This document shows positions 17,471 through 26,364 of a stretch of DNA of 64,000 nucleotides, piece after piece (within the stretch, counting starts at the first letter, position 1; every line of letters begins with the position of its first letter). A model generated the notes under the pieces. It did not search any database, was not told the DNA's origin, and saw only the letters and a list, made by a program, of their open reading frames with translations. This DNA comes from Gammaproteobacteria bacterium (GTDB lineage Bacteria; Pseudomonadota; Gammaproteobacteria; Pseudomonadales; Azotimanducaceae): positions 1 to 64,000 of the forward strand of contig REEU01000198.1 of NCBI GenBank assembly GCA_007694905.1. Reading direction: 5' to 3'. Position numbers and translations under genes: made by a program.

Positions 17471-17807
17471 ACGCCCGTCAGCAGGACGGGTTCAAGGCGG
17501 ATGAACGAGCCAGCGTGCTACAGGCGGCCATTGATGAGGCGCGCGCAGAGTGGGCGAAAGAACGTGAGGCGCATGCTGCACACGCAGCCGCCAGCAAAGC
17601 CGATGGCGAAGTAACAAACGAGATCTGAGGGCACTTGAAGACCGGCTGATGGCGGTCACCACAGAAACCCTTGCCCGGCCTGAGAAACCGGAGAAGCTGC
17701 AGGCAAACTTGGACGATGCCCGGACAGAGTTGGCGATAGAACGCGAGAAGTGCGCCGCACATGCGGCCGCAACAAAAGGAGAAGCCGAGGCCGCGCGCCG
17801 GAAGTAG
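17467..17807 (+). pseudogene. frameshifted remnant of a coiled-coil protein
   Basis: Two protein-like segments lie in different frames. The first (to the TGA at 17626-17628) reads KADERASVLQAAIDEARAEW and AKEREAHAAHAAASKADGE. The second (17622-17807) reads ALEDRLMAV...LDDARTELAIEREKCAAHAAA and ends EAARRK. They contain related heptad-rich units of about 75 nt (about 17536-17610 and 17714-17790). This is the Ala/Glu/Arg-rich coiled coil seen in KfrA-like and similar proteins, but no DNA-binding head is present. It is clearly broken. Confidence 0.5.
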
Positions 17808-17820
17808 GCGTAGTTAAACC

Positions 17821-17868
17821 GCACATCTCACCGATCCACGGCTGCGGACGCGGATGTACCGGCAAATC
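17821..17868 (+). repeat. dispersed 50-bp repeat, copy 2
   Basis: Counterpart of 8042-8091 (about 80% identical). It follows the coiled-coil remnant by 13 bp. The rest of the gap up to 18014 holds nothing I can identify. Confidence 0.5.
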
Positions 17869-18014
17869 CAGCCGGGACGCCCGTTCGGTTGTGCGCCTCG
17901 GCTTTAACGGCATCCCGAGAGCTGGCGAGGTCCGCAGCCGGTGTGGCTGCGCTCGGGCCAGCATGGCTCGGCACTCCCGTCGGGCCGTAGGGCTCCAAGA
18001 GACGGCCGCTCGAC

Positions 18015-19052
18015 TCATCCAGCCCTGGAGAGCTGCGACCAGAGGAGATGCCCATCGGCGTCACCGACCGCGAGCAGTTCGAGTCCGCTGGTCGTCTTCA
18101 AGGCCGTCACCTCCACGCCGGTGGCGTAGCGCAGGACGTGGACGGGCTCGGCGCCGTCGAGATCGAGCAGCGCAACGGAACCGTCCTGATATCCGGCCAA
18201 AAAAGCGCGCGTACCGGGCAACCCGCAGACCTGGGTCACAGCGCCGTCCGTCAAGTTCCCCTGGGTAAGCGGCTTACGGCCCATGGGCCCTCGTGCGCCA
18301 TCGAAGGGCCAGCAGACTGGCAGCGCCGAGCCGCTGGTCAGGAGGTAAGGCTCGTCACCGCACCAGTCCCAGCTGCGCACTTTGGTGAAGTACCCGGACA
18401 TGGCCATGTCCGTTTGATCTCGCATGCGCCAACCGTGCAATGCACACTCCTGCATCGAGGAGATGAGGTACTGCCCGTTCGGACTCCAGGTGACGCCAAT
18501 GTGCGACCCCGCCCACGACAGCTGGCTGCGCTGCCAGCCCCGTTTGGCCCGCCGCTGCCAGATGCTGACGCCACCGTAGTGCGCCACCGCAAGGCGGTTT
18601 CCCGACGGGCTGAAGGCCAGGCCACCCACGCTGCTGGGATGCTCGAGGACATCAGGCCTGGGCGCACCCGGTCGCCAGACATGGACTTCGCGACCCGATG
18701 CGCACGCGCGAACGCCGGACCCGTTCACGGCAACGTGATCGACCCACCGCGACCCGAACGCTGCCCACTCGCGCGACGTCCCCTTAAGGTCAGTTTCAAC
18801 CACCCGCCCGTCGTCTGCCCCCGAAATCAGGGTCGCTGACGACGCATCGACTGCGAGCGAGAGAATGGCCCCACGGTGAGCGTCTGCCACGACAACCTCA
18901 CCATCACCATGGAGCAATCGAAGGCAACCATCGCCGTGAGCGACAACAATGGTATCGCCGATGGCTGCAGCGGCCGTCACATAGGCGCCGGTCGCCAGCA
19001 CGTGCGCCTGCTGTTCGAAGGCTGTCTGCTTTGGCCGGCCGGCGGTCTTCAT
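18015..19052 (-). CDS. WD40-like beta-propeller protein coupled to the COG0523 GTPase
   Basis: The 345-residue protein has repeated WD40-type strands ending in dipeptide signatures such as GLAFSPSGNRLAVAHYGGVS, VTWSPNGQYLISS and LAGYQDGSVALLD. About six or seven blades can be counted. There is no signal peptide, so it is cytosolic. ATG 19052 overlaps the stop of the GTPase gene (ATGA), so the two proteins are made together. It is the last gene of the long Zur-headed operon. A scaffold for the zinc-chaperone GTPase or its client is a reasonable guess. AztD-type periplasmic propellers that serve zinc ABC importers are the nearest known analogy, but they are exported. Confidence 0.82.
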   Translation of the reverse strand: MKTAGRPKQTAFEQQAHVLATGAYVTAAAAIGDTIVVAHGDGCLRLLHGDGEVVVADAHRGAILSLAVDASSATLISGADDGRVVETDLKGTSREWAAFGSRWVDHVAVNGSGVRACASGREVHVWRPGAPRPDVLEHPSSVGGLAFSPSGNRLAVAHYGGVSIWQRRAKRGWQRSQLSWAGSHIGVTWSPNGQYLISSMQECALHGWRMRDQTDMAMSGYFTKVRSWDWCGDEPYLLTSGSALPVCWPFDGARGPMGRKPLTQGNLTDGAVTQVCGLPGTRAFLAGYQDGSVALLDLDGAEPVHVLRYATGVEVTALKTTSGLELLAVGDADGHLLWSQLSRAG

Positions 19053-20014
19053 GTGGCGACGCAGTCCGCGAACCCGGCTTCCAGGCCCAGGGACTGAAGA
19101 CCTCGACCGATGAAAACCAGCCTTGAAAGACGAGGCGAACCATCCGGCCAAGGCCCCAGATGGTCACTGTGCATCAGCATGTGGACGCCCTGAATCACAT
19201 AGCGCCGTTCTTCTCCGGCGAGTTCGAGGATGCCCTTGGCCCTCAGGATGTCGGGGCCATGGCGCATGAGCAACGTGCCGAACCAATCTTGGAAGCGGTC
19301 CGGATCCAGGGGGCGGTCGGCGCTCAACGATACACTGCTGATCTCATCGTCGTGCTCATGGGCATGATCGTCCTCGAGGAAAGTAGGCTCGACCTCGAGG
19401 ACGCGCTCCAGCTTGAACGCGTGCTGCTCCAGCAAGGCCTCGAGCGGCGCATCACACCGACTGGTTTGCAGAATCCGGGCGTAGGGGTTCATGGCACGAA
19501 TTCTCCGCTCCAGGCCCGGCAGGGACTGCGAATCAACCAGATCGACCTTGTTGAGCAGAACGATATCGGCAAAAGCAATCTGCTCCTCCACTTCGTGATG
19601 GGCATCCAGCTGAGCCTCCAGGTGAACGGCGTCGACGACCGTGATCACTGCATCGAGTGCCGTCTTCTCGGCCACTTCAGGATCGACGAAGAACGTCTGT
19701 ACCACCGGCGCGGGATCCGCAAGACCCGTGGTCTCGACGACAATGGCATCGAAACTATCTGCCCGCTTCATGAGGCCCGAGAAGATGCGGATGAGATCAC
19801 CCCGGACCGTACAGCAGATGCAGCCGTTGTTCATTTCGAACACTTCCTCATCCGCGTCGACGACGAGATCGTTATCGATGCCGGTCTCGCCGAACTCATT
19901 CACGATCACGGCGTACTTGCGGCCATGCTGTTCGGTGAGGATGCGGTTGAGCAAAGTCGTCTTGCCGGCACCGAGAAATCCCGTAAGCAGGGTGACAGGA
20001 ATATTGGGGCGCAT
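19049..20014 (-). CDS. COG0523 (CobW/ZNG1-type) GTPase, second paralogue
   Basis: The 321-residue G3E GTPase has Walker A GFLGAGKT (about residues 12-19), the metal-binding GCICC motif (about 64-68), a NKVD motif near 155, an acidic/His linker (DDHAHEHDDE) and the CobW C-terminal domain with HGPDILRAKGIL. It is predicted to insert or deliver zinc under limitation. It lies 12 nt after znuA and overlaps the WD40 gene. Compared with the paralogue at 362-1390 it has a much shorter His-rich stretch. Confidence 0.9.
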   Translation of the reverse strand: MRPNIPVTLLTGFLGAGKTTLLNRILTEQHGRKYAVIVNEFGETGIDNDLVVDADEEVFEMNNGCICCTVRGDLIRIFSGLMKRADSFDAIVVETTGLADPAPVVQTFFVDPEVAEKTALDAVITVVDAVHLEAQLDAHHEVEEQIAFADIVLLNKVDLVDSQSLPGLERRIRAMNPYARILQTSRCDAPLEALLEQHAFKLERVLEVEPTFLEDDHAHEHDDEISSVSLSADRPLDPDRFQDWFGTLLMRHGPDILRAKGILELAGEERRYVIQGVHMLMHSDHLGPWPDGSPRLSRLVFIGRGLQSLGLEAGFADCVAT

Positions 20015-20026
20015 GGTAGGACTCCT

Positions 20027-20923
20027 TCATTCAGAGGCAGGACGAAGCGCGGCGCGCAGCGTCTTAAGGTTGTAGTGCATGAGGTCGATGAACGTTGCAG
20101 CCGGTCCGTCCGCAGGCGAAAGCGCATCTGAATACAGCTCGCCGCCAATACGGGTTCCTGTTTCACGGGCCACGGTTTCCATCAGGCGGGGGTCGCTCAC
20201 GTTCTCAATGAATATCGCCGACACCTGCTCCTGACGGATCTGGCGAATGAGCCCGGCAAGTTCACGGGCAGAGATGTCCGCATCCGGTTGGGTGCCTTGG
20301 ACGGGCAGGAATCTCAGCCCGTAGCTCGACTCGAAGTAGCGAAAGGCGTCATGGGAGGTGACGACACTGCGACGCTCCGGGGGCAAGGCGTTGACGAAGT
20401 GATGTATGTCCCTGTCCAGTTGCTGCAGGCGTGCCCGGTACTCCGAGGCGCGCAACGCAAAAAAGTTCGCGGAATCAGGATCCATCCCTGCCAGAGCCGA
20501 GGCAATATTCTCCACGTAGATTTCAGCATTCCGAAGGCTTTGCCACGCGTGAGGGTCTGTCTCACCTTCGATCATAATCGGCTCAACACCCAGGCTGACG
20601 ACCACCTTCGGTCCGGCGAAGCCGGAAGCCGCCACCAACCGATCCATCCAGCCCTCGAAACCCAGGCCATTGACGACGACCATGTCAGCGGCAGACAGGC
20701 GGCGGGCGTCGGAAGGGGCCGGGGTATAAGTATGAGCATCCATTGCAGGTCCAACCAGGGTGTGAACTTCGACCCGGCCACCCCCGACGGCCTCGACCAT
20801 GTCGCCCAGAATCGAAAAGCTCGCCACCACAACAGGCCGCGATTCCGACCAGGCAAGCGGGGCCAAACACACGAGCAGAACAATGGGGATGACGCCTGAA
20901 AGGCGCAGGAATGGCAAAGTCAT
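20027..20923 (-). CDS. znuA: zinc/manganese ABC transporter substrate-binding protein (ZnuA-like)
   Basis: The 298-residue cluster A-I binding protein has a signal peptide (about residues 1-26) and ligand regions MDAHTYTP, TDPHAWQS, SHDAFRYF and the late acidic ligand in SDALS. The His-rich loop of classical ZnuA, expected just before the DPHAW segment, is absent (only IMIEGETDPH). That makes it closer to AztC/MntC-type proteins, so metal choice is not certain from sequence alone. Its start overlaps the permease stop (ATGA). The surrounding genes argue for zinc. Confidence 0.87.
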   Translation of the reverse strand: MTLPFLRLSGVIPIVLLVCLAPLAWSESRPVVVASFSILGDMVEAVGGGRVEVHTLVGPAMDAHTYTPAPSDARRLSAADMVVVNGLGFEGWMDRLVAASGFAGPKVVVSLGVEPIMIEGETDPHAWQSLRNAEIYVENIASALAGMDPDSANFFALRASEYRARLQQLDRDIHHFVNALPPERRSVVTSHDAFRYFESSYGLRFLPVQGTQPDADISARELAGLIRQIRQEQVSAIFIENVSDPRLMETVARETGTRIGGELYSDALSPADGPAATFIDLMHYNLKTLRAALRPASE

Positions 20924-21789
20924 GGTGCGGTTGGACTCCTTGCGAGGCCTTGACCGAACAGTCCGCCGGCCGGAGCAAATGTGAGAGAGATGACGAAAAG
21001 AAAACCTATAGCAGCGACGATTGAGGGACCTGAAGGAACATCAAGGTGAAACGACAACAGCAACCCCGAAAAACCCCCAAACCAGGCCCCAAGCACTGCC
21101 AATGCGACGATGACACTAAGGCGTTGGCTCCATAGGCGTGCGGCAGCCGCGGGAAGCACCATGACGCCTAGCGCCAGCAGTGTCCCGAGGGCATGAAAGC
21201 CAGCCACGAGATTGAGCACCACCAAAGCCATGAAGCCGCCGTGGATCAATCCGCCACGCCCACTGACGACCCGCATGAAGGCCGGGTCCACCGATTCGAA
21301 GGTCAGTGGGCGAATCAGGAAGGTCATGGCCACGATGCTCACTGCGGCAATCGCTGCCAGGAGCTGCAACGTCGGGTCGTCGAGCCCGAGGATCCCGCCA
21401 AAGAGAAAATGCAACAGATCCACGTTGCGTCCATGGCTGCTGATCAGAAGCACACCCAAGGCCACGGCCAGCAGATAGAGGGTGGCCAGCGTGGCGTCCT
21501 CCCGCAGAAGGGTCCTGCGCGCCATCCACGTCGCCGACAGCGCCACCACGAGCCCCCCTGCCAGACCTCCCAGCGTCAGGGAGAACAGCGAAAGACCGCT
21601 GATGACGAAGGCCACCGCGATACCGGGAAGAATGCCGTGGGCAACCGCCTCGCCTGCGAGCGTCATGCGACGCAGCAGCAGAAACACGCCCACCGGAGCC
21701 GCCCCTGCTGCCAGGAGTAAGTAGCCGAGCAACGCGCGCCGCATGAACGCGAACTCCATAAAAGGCGCCAGGAAGACTTCGACTAGCAT
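20920..21789 (-). CDS. znuB: zinc ABC transporter permease (ZnuB-like)
   Basis: The 289-residue ABC-3 family permease has about eight membrane segments, including RRALLGYLLLAAGAAPVGVF at the N-terminus and the family motif GTLLALGVMVLPAAAARLW. It passes the metal from the ZnuA-like protein into the cytosol using ZnuC. Its start overlaps znuC by 7 nt and its stop overlaps znuA by 4 nt. Confidence 0.9.
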   Translation of the reverse strand: MLVEVFLAPFMEFAFMRRALLGYLLLAAGAAPVGVFLLLRRMTLAGEAVAHGILPGIAVAFVISGLSLFSLTLGGLAGGLVVALSATWMARRTLLREDATLATLYLLAVALGVLLISSHGRNVDLLHFLFGGILGLDDPTLQLLAAIAAVSIVAMTFLIRPLTFESVDPAFMRVVSGRGGLIHGGFMALVVLNLVAGFHALGTLLALGVMVLPAAAARLWSQRLSVIVALAVLGAWFGGFSGLLLSFHLDVPSGPSIVAAIGFLFVISLTFAPAGGLFGQGLARSPTAP

Positions 21790-22526
21790 GACGCCACTTC
21801 GTGGTCATGATGCGCGTGCACTCGCGACGGGAAACCGCTGGCCGAACGCGCCCGTTCGATCTCGCGAAGAACATCCTCCGCCCGACCATGGGCCAGCTTG
21901 ATGCGGTCCAGCCAGAGTGCACCCGGGAAACGGGCACGAACAATCTCGAGGTCGTGCAGGGCGACGATGACCGTGCGCTGCTCGCCATGCCAGCGCAGGA
22001 TGATGTCTTGAAGTGCCCTGGAGGTCTCCTCATCCACCGCTGCGAAGGGTTCATCAAGCAGGATCAGACGCGCCTGCTGAACGATAATCCGAGCGAAAAG
22101 CGCACGCTGAAATTCGCCACCGGACAAGGACGCAATGGGCCGGGTTGCATGCGATCTCAGCCCGACCGCCTCGAGAGCGCGCCTCATCTCGTTGTGTTCG
22201 GCCCGCTTCAATCGCTGCCATGCGCCCAGCCGAGCCCAGAAACCCATCGCCACCAGGCCCTGCACACTGATGGGGAAACCGCGGTCGATCTGCGGTTGCT
22301 GGGGCAGATAGGCGAGGGAGCGCCGTTCCCCGTCTCGGCATTCGATACGGCCTTCCGCGGTACCCGTGCCGCTGACGATGGCTTCCAGCAGCGTCGACTT
22401 GCCGGCACCGTTAGGCCCGACCAGGGCCGTCAGCGAACCGGCTTCAAACTCCGCATCCAAAGCCTCAACGGCGACATGGCGACCGTATCGAAGCGTCAAA
22501 CGTTGGCAGGCAATGGCGCAGGACAT
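21783..22526 (-). CDS. znuC: zinc ABC transporter ATP-binding protein (ZnuC-like)
   Basis: The 247-residue ATPase has Walker A GPNGAGKST, Q-loop YLPQQPQID, signature LSGGEFQR, Walker B LILLDEPFAAVD and H-loop ALHDLE. The C-terminal tail is His-rich (RVHAHHDHEVASC), which could bind zinc. It begins 50 bp after the PepSY gene with no operator in between, so it is probably transcribed from the Zur-like promoter far upstream. Confidence 0.9.
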   Translation of the reverse strand: MSCAIACQRLTLRYGRHVAVEALDAEFEAGSLTALVGPNGAGKSTLLEAIVSGTGTAEGRIECRDGERRSLAYLPQQPQIDRGFPISVQGLVAMGFWARLGAWQRLKRAEHNEMRRALEAVGLRSHATRPIASLSGGEFQRALFARIIVQQARLILLDEPFAAVDEETSRALQDIILRWHGEQRTVIVALHDLEIVRARFPGALWLDRIKLAHGRAEDVLREIERARSASGFPSRVHAHHDHEVASC

Positions 22527-22576
22527 AGGCTCTCAGCGCTCCCCGGAAGTATCTAAACGAGCACGGTGCTGGGTCA

Positions 22577-24103
22577 TCAGCGAACGCCCCCAGCGAGATC
22601 CGCACCTTCTTCGCCGCGCGACCTGCGCGTGCCCAGCTTTCGTCGGAGCCATTTCACGGTCAGGGCCACACCCGTGACGCTCATGGCAAGACCGCCGAGG
22701 CTCAAGGACCAGATCACGGCGGTCCAAAGCCAGGGACGGGTCAGAAGAAACTGTGGGTCAAGGCTATGCAGGCCGTTGTAAAGCCACCGCCTGGCCCGGC
22801 TGCCGCGATCGGTCTGCCGGAGGAACGCACCGGTCGTCGGCTCAACGTACAGCCAGGTCGCTTGCGGCTCATCGAGTATCAGGCGCAATACAGGCAAGGG
22901 CCGGTAGCGCTCCTTCCGTGAGTAGTAGTGATTGTCGTAGTGCTCCAACCACTGGGCTTGCTTCAATCGACCGGGATGAACGCGTTCGAAGGCCTCGATC
23001 AACGCCGCTTCGGAATGGGGCGCCTCCGCCCTCCAGCTGCCGCTCGAAAAATCGATGCGTTGCCGGTTCCCTCCTTTTGAATGCGCGAGCAGAACAGTGC
23101 CGCCGTCACGCTGCAGATAGTCCACCCGCACGGCATTGAAAGGGAGCGACGCAAGCCCTGCATGGGCCTCGGGCAACGCGACCAATGAACCTCGAGGCCC
23201 TTGCTTGGCAACCACGAACTCGTCTGACACAGCCATACTCGGGAACATGCCTCCCGGATTCATCGAAAACAGACCGCTCAGTACGAACGTGAACGTTGGG
23301 ATGGCCACAAGGAGTCCAAGCAGGTGGTGCCAGTGCATCCAGAAACGCGTGAACGGAATTTTTCTACGGGACGTCCCCACCGCCCCCCAACGGATCCTCC
23401 AGACTCCGATGGCCACACCGGTCAAAGCCAGAACGACGCCCAGGCCAGAGGTCCAGTTCACGAGATCCCGCCAGAACTGGTTTCGATTTCGAATCGGGTA
23501 AAACGAGGCGTAGTGCAGACCCGGGCCGAGGATATACAGCAGCCGGCCCGTTGGCGTGGTCGCAATCAGCGGCTCACCAGTCCTGCTCGAGAAGTAAACC
23601 TCGCTTCTGAGCGGCCCGCGCCCGGTGGAAAATCGGTACAGCGGAAGATGGCCGGATGCGCTGCGGAAGAAGGTCCACTGGCTGTTCTCATCGAAGGATC
23701 CGGAATACTTGAAGGCGGCGTCCGCACCGAACCACCTGGCAGCTTCCGCAGCGAGACGTTCAGGGTGGAAGGAGGCAGCAGAGCCATCATCGGCCCATCC
23801 CGAACTCCAGCGGCCGTTGCCTTGGCGCCATCGATACAAGGGTCGGCCCTGAAATGTGCTGGCGTGGAGATCCTCTACGTCGGGCCAAGCCAGGGCCAGC
23901 CCCGGCACCTCAGAAGGCTTCATGAGCTCCAGCTGCGGCGCAAAGGACGGCTCGAATGCCATCCGTTGCGCCACGTCCAGAACCGGGGTCCGGTAATAGA
24001 TCATGGCGATGCCGGACACGAACCAGATGGCAAAGACGACGGACAGCAGCAGGCCCAGATACAGGTGAACGGTCACCAGGGCTCGCTTGACGCGCTTGGC
24101 CAT
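22577..24103 (-). CDS. PepSY-domain inner-membrane protein
   Basis: The 508-residue PepSY_TM family protein has an N-terminal membrane helix (LYLGLLLSVVFAIWFVSGIA, residues about 14-33), periplasmic PepSY regions, two central helices (about 210-290, HHLLGLLVAIPTFTFVLSGL) and a final helix followed by a basic tail. Relatives next to siderophore receptors are thought to reduce the metal chelate or help release the metal in the periplasm. It lies 20 nt after the receptor gene and 50 nt before znuC, which links outer-membrane uptake to the zinc ABC importer. Confidence 0.87.
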   Translation of the reverse strand: MAKRVKRALVTVHLYLGLLLSVVFAIWFVSGIAMIYYRTPVLDVAQRMAFEPSFAPQLELMKPSEVPGLALAWPDVEDLHASTFQGRPLYRWRQGNGRWSSGWADDGSAASFHPERLAAEAARWFGADAAFKYSGSFDENSQWTFFRSASGHLPLYRFSTGRGPLRSEVYFSSRTGEPLIATTPTGRLLYILGPGLHYASFYPIRNRNQFWRDLVNWTSGLGVVLALTGVAIGVWRIRWGAVGTSRRKIPFTRFWMHWHHLLGLLVAIPTFTFVLSGLFSMNPGGMFPSMAVSDEFVVAKQGPRGSLVALPEAHAGLASLPFNAVRVDYLQRDGGTVLLAHSKGGNRQRIDFSSGSWRAEAPHSEAALIEAFERVHPGRLKQAQWLEHYDNHYYSRKERYRPLPVLRLILDEPQATWLYVEPTTGAFLRQTDRGSRARRWLYNGLHSLDPQFLLTRPWLWTAVIWSLSLGGLAMSVTGVALTVKWLRRKLGTRRSRGEEGADLAGGVR

Positions 24104-24123
24104 GTCTCCAGGCCCGTTCGGGT

Positions 24124-26259
24124 TTAAAAGGACAGGCGCAGGGCAAGCTCATAGCTTCTCGGATCGCCCAATGCCCACTGGAAACCCGAGTTATAGGGCT
24201 GAACGACCCAGCGCTCATCGAACAGATTGCGCACACGCGCTGTCAGCTCTGCGCCCTCCCTCCACGAGAACGCGACGAATGCATCAGCCAGAACATAACT
24301 GGGAATACGGCGCGCATTGGCTGTGTCCGAGAAACGACGACCCGCATAGCGTGCCCCGCCTCCCACACGCCATGCGTGGCTCAGCGCATAGTGGGCGTAG
24401 AGATTCGCGGTACGCTCCGGGACATTGACCGGCCTGTTGCCCTTGCGGGAGATGATCTCCGTACCGATTCGCTCGTTGAAATCATCGAACTTTGCTCTGA
24501 TTAAAGCGGCATTGAGATCCACATGCAGTCGTTGCGTAATGCTCAAGTCCACGCTGATTTCCAGTCCCTGGGACGACTGTTTGCCGATCTGCTGCGCCAA
24601 TTCAGGATTGGCTGGATCCCTCGACAGCAGATTGTTGCGGGTGATGCGGTAGAGCGCCGCCGTCCATTGGATGCGATCGTCGAGGAGAGCCTGCTTGATT
24701 CCGATTTCCATCTGCCGCCCCGTCTGCAGGTTCTCGGCACCCACCGCAGGCAGGCTGATGAGCGAACCTCCAGCATCGTTGCCCACGACGTATTGGCCGT
24801 AGATGCTGGTGTTGTCACCAAGGACTCGCAGGGCGCCGACGCGCCAGGTCACGGGGCTGAAGTCGAGGTCGACCTCGAGCCCGCTTCTGCGATCAACACG
24901 GTCGATGTCGATCTGCTCGACGCGCAGCCCACCGAGGAGCTTGAAGGTGTCGGTGACATCCAAGGCGGTTTCGGCAAACAACGCGTACTGACGCGTGTCC
25001 GTCGCCAAAGCCGGCGTAACCCCCGCGCCACTGTCGAACACACCCGGCTCAAAATCGAACGGATCGACGGACGTCCCACCGGCGGAGAACGTCGCGGTTC
25101 CGTAGTCGACCTCATTGTATTCGAAGCCGATCAGCAGACTCGCGGACTGGTCTAAAAGCCCGAGATCGAACCTCACGTCATGACGGGTGCCCTTCTGGGT
25201 CTGATCGATATCCGTCGCGAAGTTGAAGCGCCGGTCAATCAGACCTGTATCGGGATTGTGGGTATAGAACTCGAGATTGCGGAAGTTGCGCGCCGTATCG
25301 AGGTAGTAGAACTCATGGCTCGACTCGATCGATTCGCTGGGCTGCCAGCGGAGCCTGACGCGCGACCAGTCATTGCGGAACGTCGTTCCGGCGTCCTCCA
25401 CGTTGTAGTTCAGGCGACGGGTACGTGGGTCGATTCGTCCATCGATCAAAGGGGTACCAAAATAGGCCTGATCGCTGATCTTGGCTGAATCGTGCAAAAG
25501 CCAGGCGGTCAGGTTCGCAGTGACATCGAACTCGACGCCAACGGACACGGCCCAGCGTTCGTTATCGTTCCGTTCGACGTAACCGGACGTGTCATTGAAG
25601 ACGCCGTTGAGGCGAAACGCTGCGTTGTCTGCGAGCGGGCCGGTGGTGGCGAGGCCCACTCTGCGCGTGTCCCAGCTGCCCAGCGCAACCATGGCCTCAT
25701 GGGCAAAATTCGAACGTTCGATGGATCGGGGCACGTAGTTGACGGCGCCTCCCACCGTTCCAGATCCATGCAGGACGGACGCCGGACCGGACAGCACCTC
25801 AACGCGCTGGAAACCCCAGGTGTCGATCGGGAAACTCATGGCGCCACCGCTCACGAGCAGGCGATTGCCGTCGTAGAGCTGACCGATCGAAGCATTTCCA
25901 GAGAATCCCCGGGCCGAGAGGGCCGAGCCCGCAAACGCCTGCATGCCCACTGGCGCGAATCCAGGGGCCCTTGCCATGGCCTCTGAGGTCGAGTGATCTC
26001 CCCGAATATCGATCTGCTCGCGATCGATAAGGTGGACGCTGGCTGGCGTTTCAAAGGTCGTGAGCCCCAGCCTGCTGCCAACGCCTCGCGTCGTCCGCAG
26101 TGGTTGTGCTGCACCCGTGACGATCATCTCATCGATCGTTCCAGAGCCGCGGCCAGAATCCTCTGCGGCCGTCACGGCCTGAGCCTGAACGATTGCAGCC
26201 GGACCCATCAGCGCGGAACTGAGCAGGATCGAAGTCATCCACGGCTTGAGTTGTCGCAT
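24124..26259 (-). CDS. TonB-dependent siderophore-type receptor in the zinc operon
   Basis: The 711-residue receptor has a signal peptide (about residues 1-30), TonB box (TIDEMIVTGAAQ), plug with FQRVEVLSGPASVLHGSGTVGG, and a barrel ending LRNLFDERWVVQPYNSGFQW plus a final strand. It belongs to the FhuE/FoxA-like siderophore receptors by general appearance. Its place between a nitroreductase and PepSY-ZnuCBA suggests that it imports zinc or a zinc chelate. It lacks an obvious His-rich extracellular loop of the ZnuD kind. Confidence 0.88.
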   Translation of the reverse strand: MRQLKPWMTSILLSSALMGPAAIVQAQAVTAAEDSGRGSGTIDEMIVTGAAQPLRTTRGVGSRLGLTTFETPASVHLIDREQIDIRGDHSTSEAMARAPGFAPVGMQAFAGSALSARGFSGNASIGQLYDGNRLLVSGGAMSFPIDTWGFQRVEVLSGPASVLHGSGTVGGAVNYVPRSIERSNFAHEAMVALGSWDTRRVGLATTGPLADNAAFRLNGVFNDTSGYVERNDNERWAVSVGVEFDVTANLTAWLLHDSAKISDQAYFGTPLIDGRIDPRTRRLNYNVEDAGTTFRNDWSRVRLRWQPSESIESSHEFYYLDTARNFRNLEFYTHNPDTGLIDRRFNFATDIDQTQKGTRHDVRFDLGLLDQSASLLIGFEYNEVDYGTATFSAGGTSVDPFDFEPGVFDSGAGVTPALATDTRQYALFAETALDVTDTFKLLGGLRVEQIDIDRVDRRSGLEVDLDFSPVTWRVGALRVLGDNTSIYGQYVVGNDAGGSLISLPAVGAENLQTGRQMEIGIKQALLDDRIQWTAALYRITRNNLLSRDPANPELAQQIGKQSSQGLEISVDLSITQRLHVDLNAALIRAKFDDFNERIGTEIISRKGNRPVNVPERTANLYAHYALSHAWRVGGGARYAGRRFSDTANARRIPSYVLADAFVAFSWREGAELTARVRNLFDERWVVQPYNSGFQWALGDPRSYELALRLSF

Positions 26260-26293
26260 TCACGCATTCCTTGAGTCAAAGACCAATCGGAAG

Positions 26294-26316
26294 CGCTTGG
26301 GTGCCGTACCCAAGCG
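26294..26316. promoter_or_regulatory. 9-bp inverted repeat between nitroreductase and receptor genes
   Basis: CGCTTGGGT (26294-26302) and ACCCAAGCG (26308-26316) pair perfectly around a 5-nt loop. It sits in the 105-bp gap inside the presumed operon, 35 bp before the receptor ATG. It could be an attenuator, an mRNA processing signal that sets the expression ratio, or an operator for a separate receptor promoter. No T tract follows on the minus strand. Confidence 0.5.
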
Positions 26317-26364
26317 GAATCGTTTCGCTCGCCAAGTTCGTCTCTTTCGGAGCGCATTTCCTTT

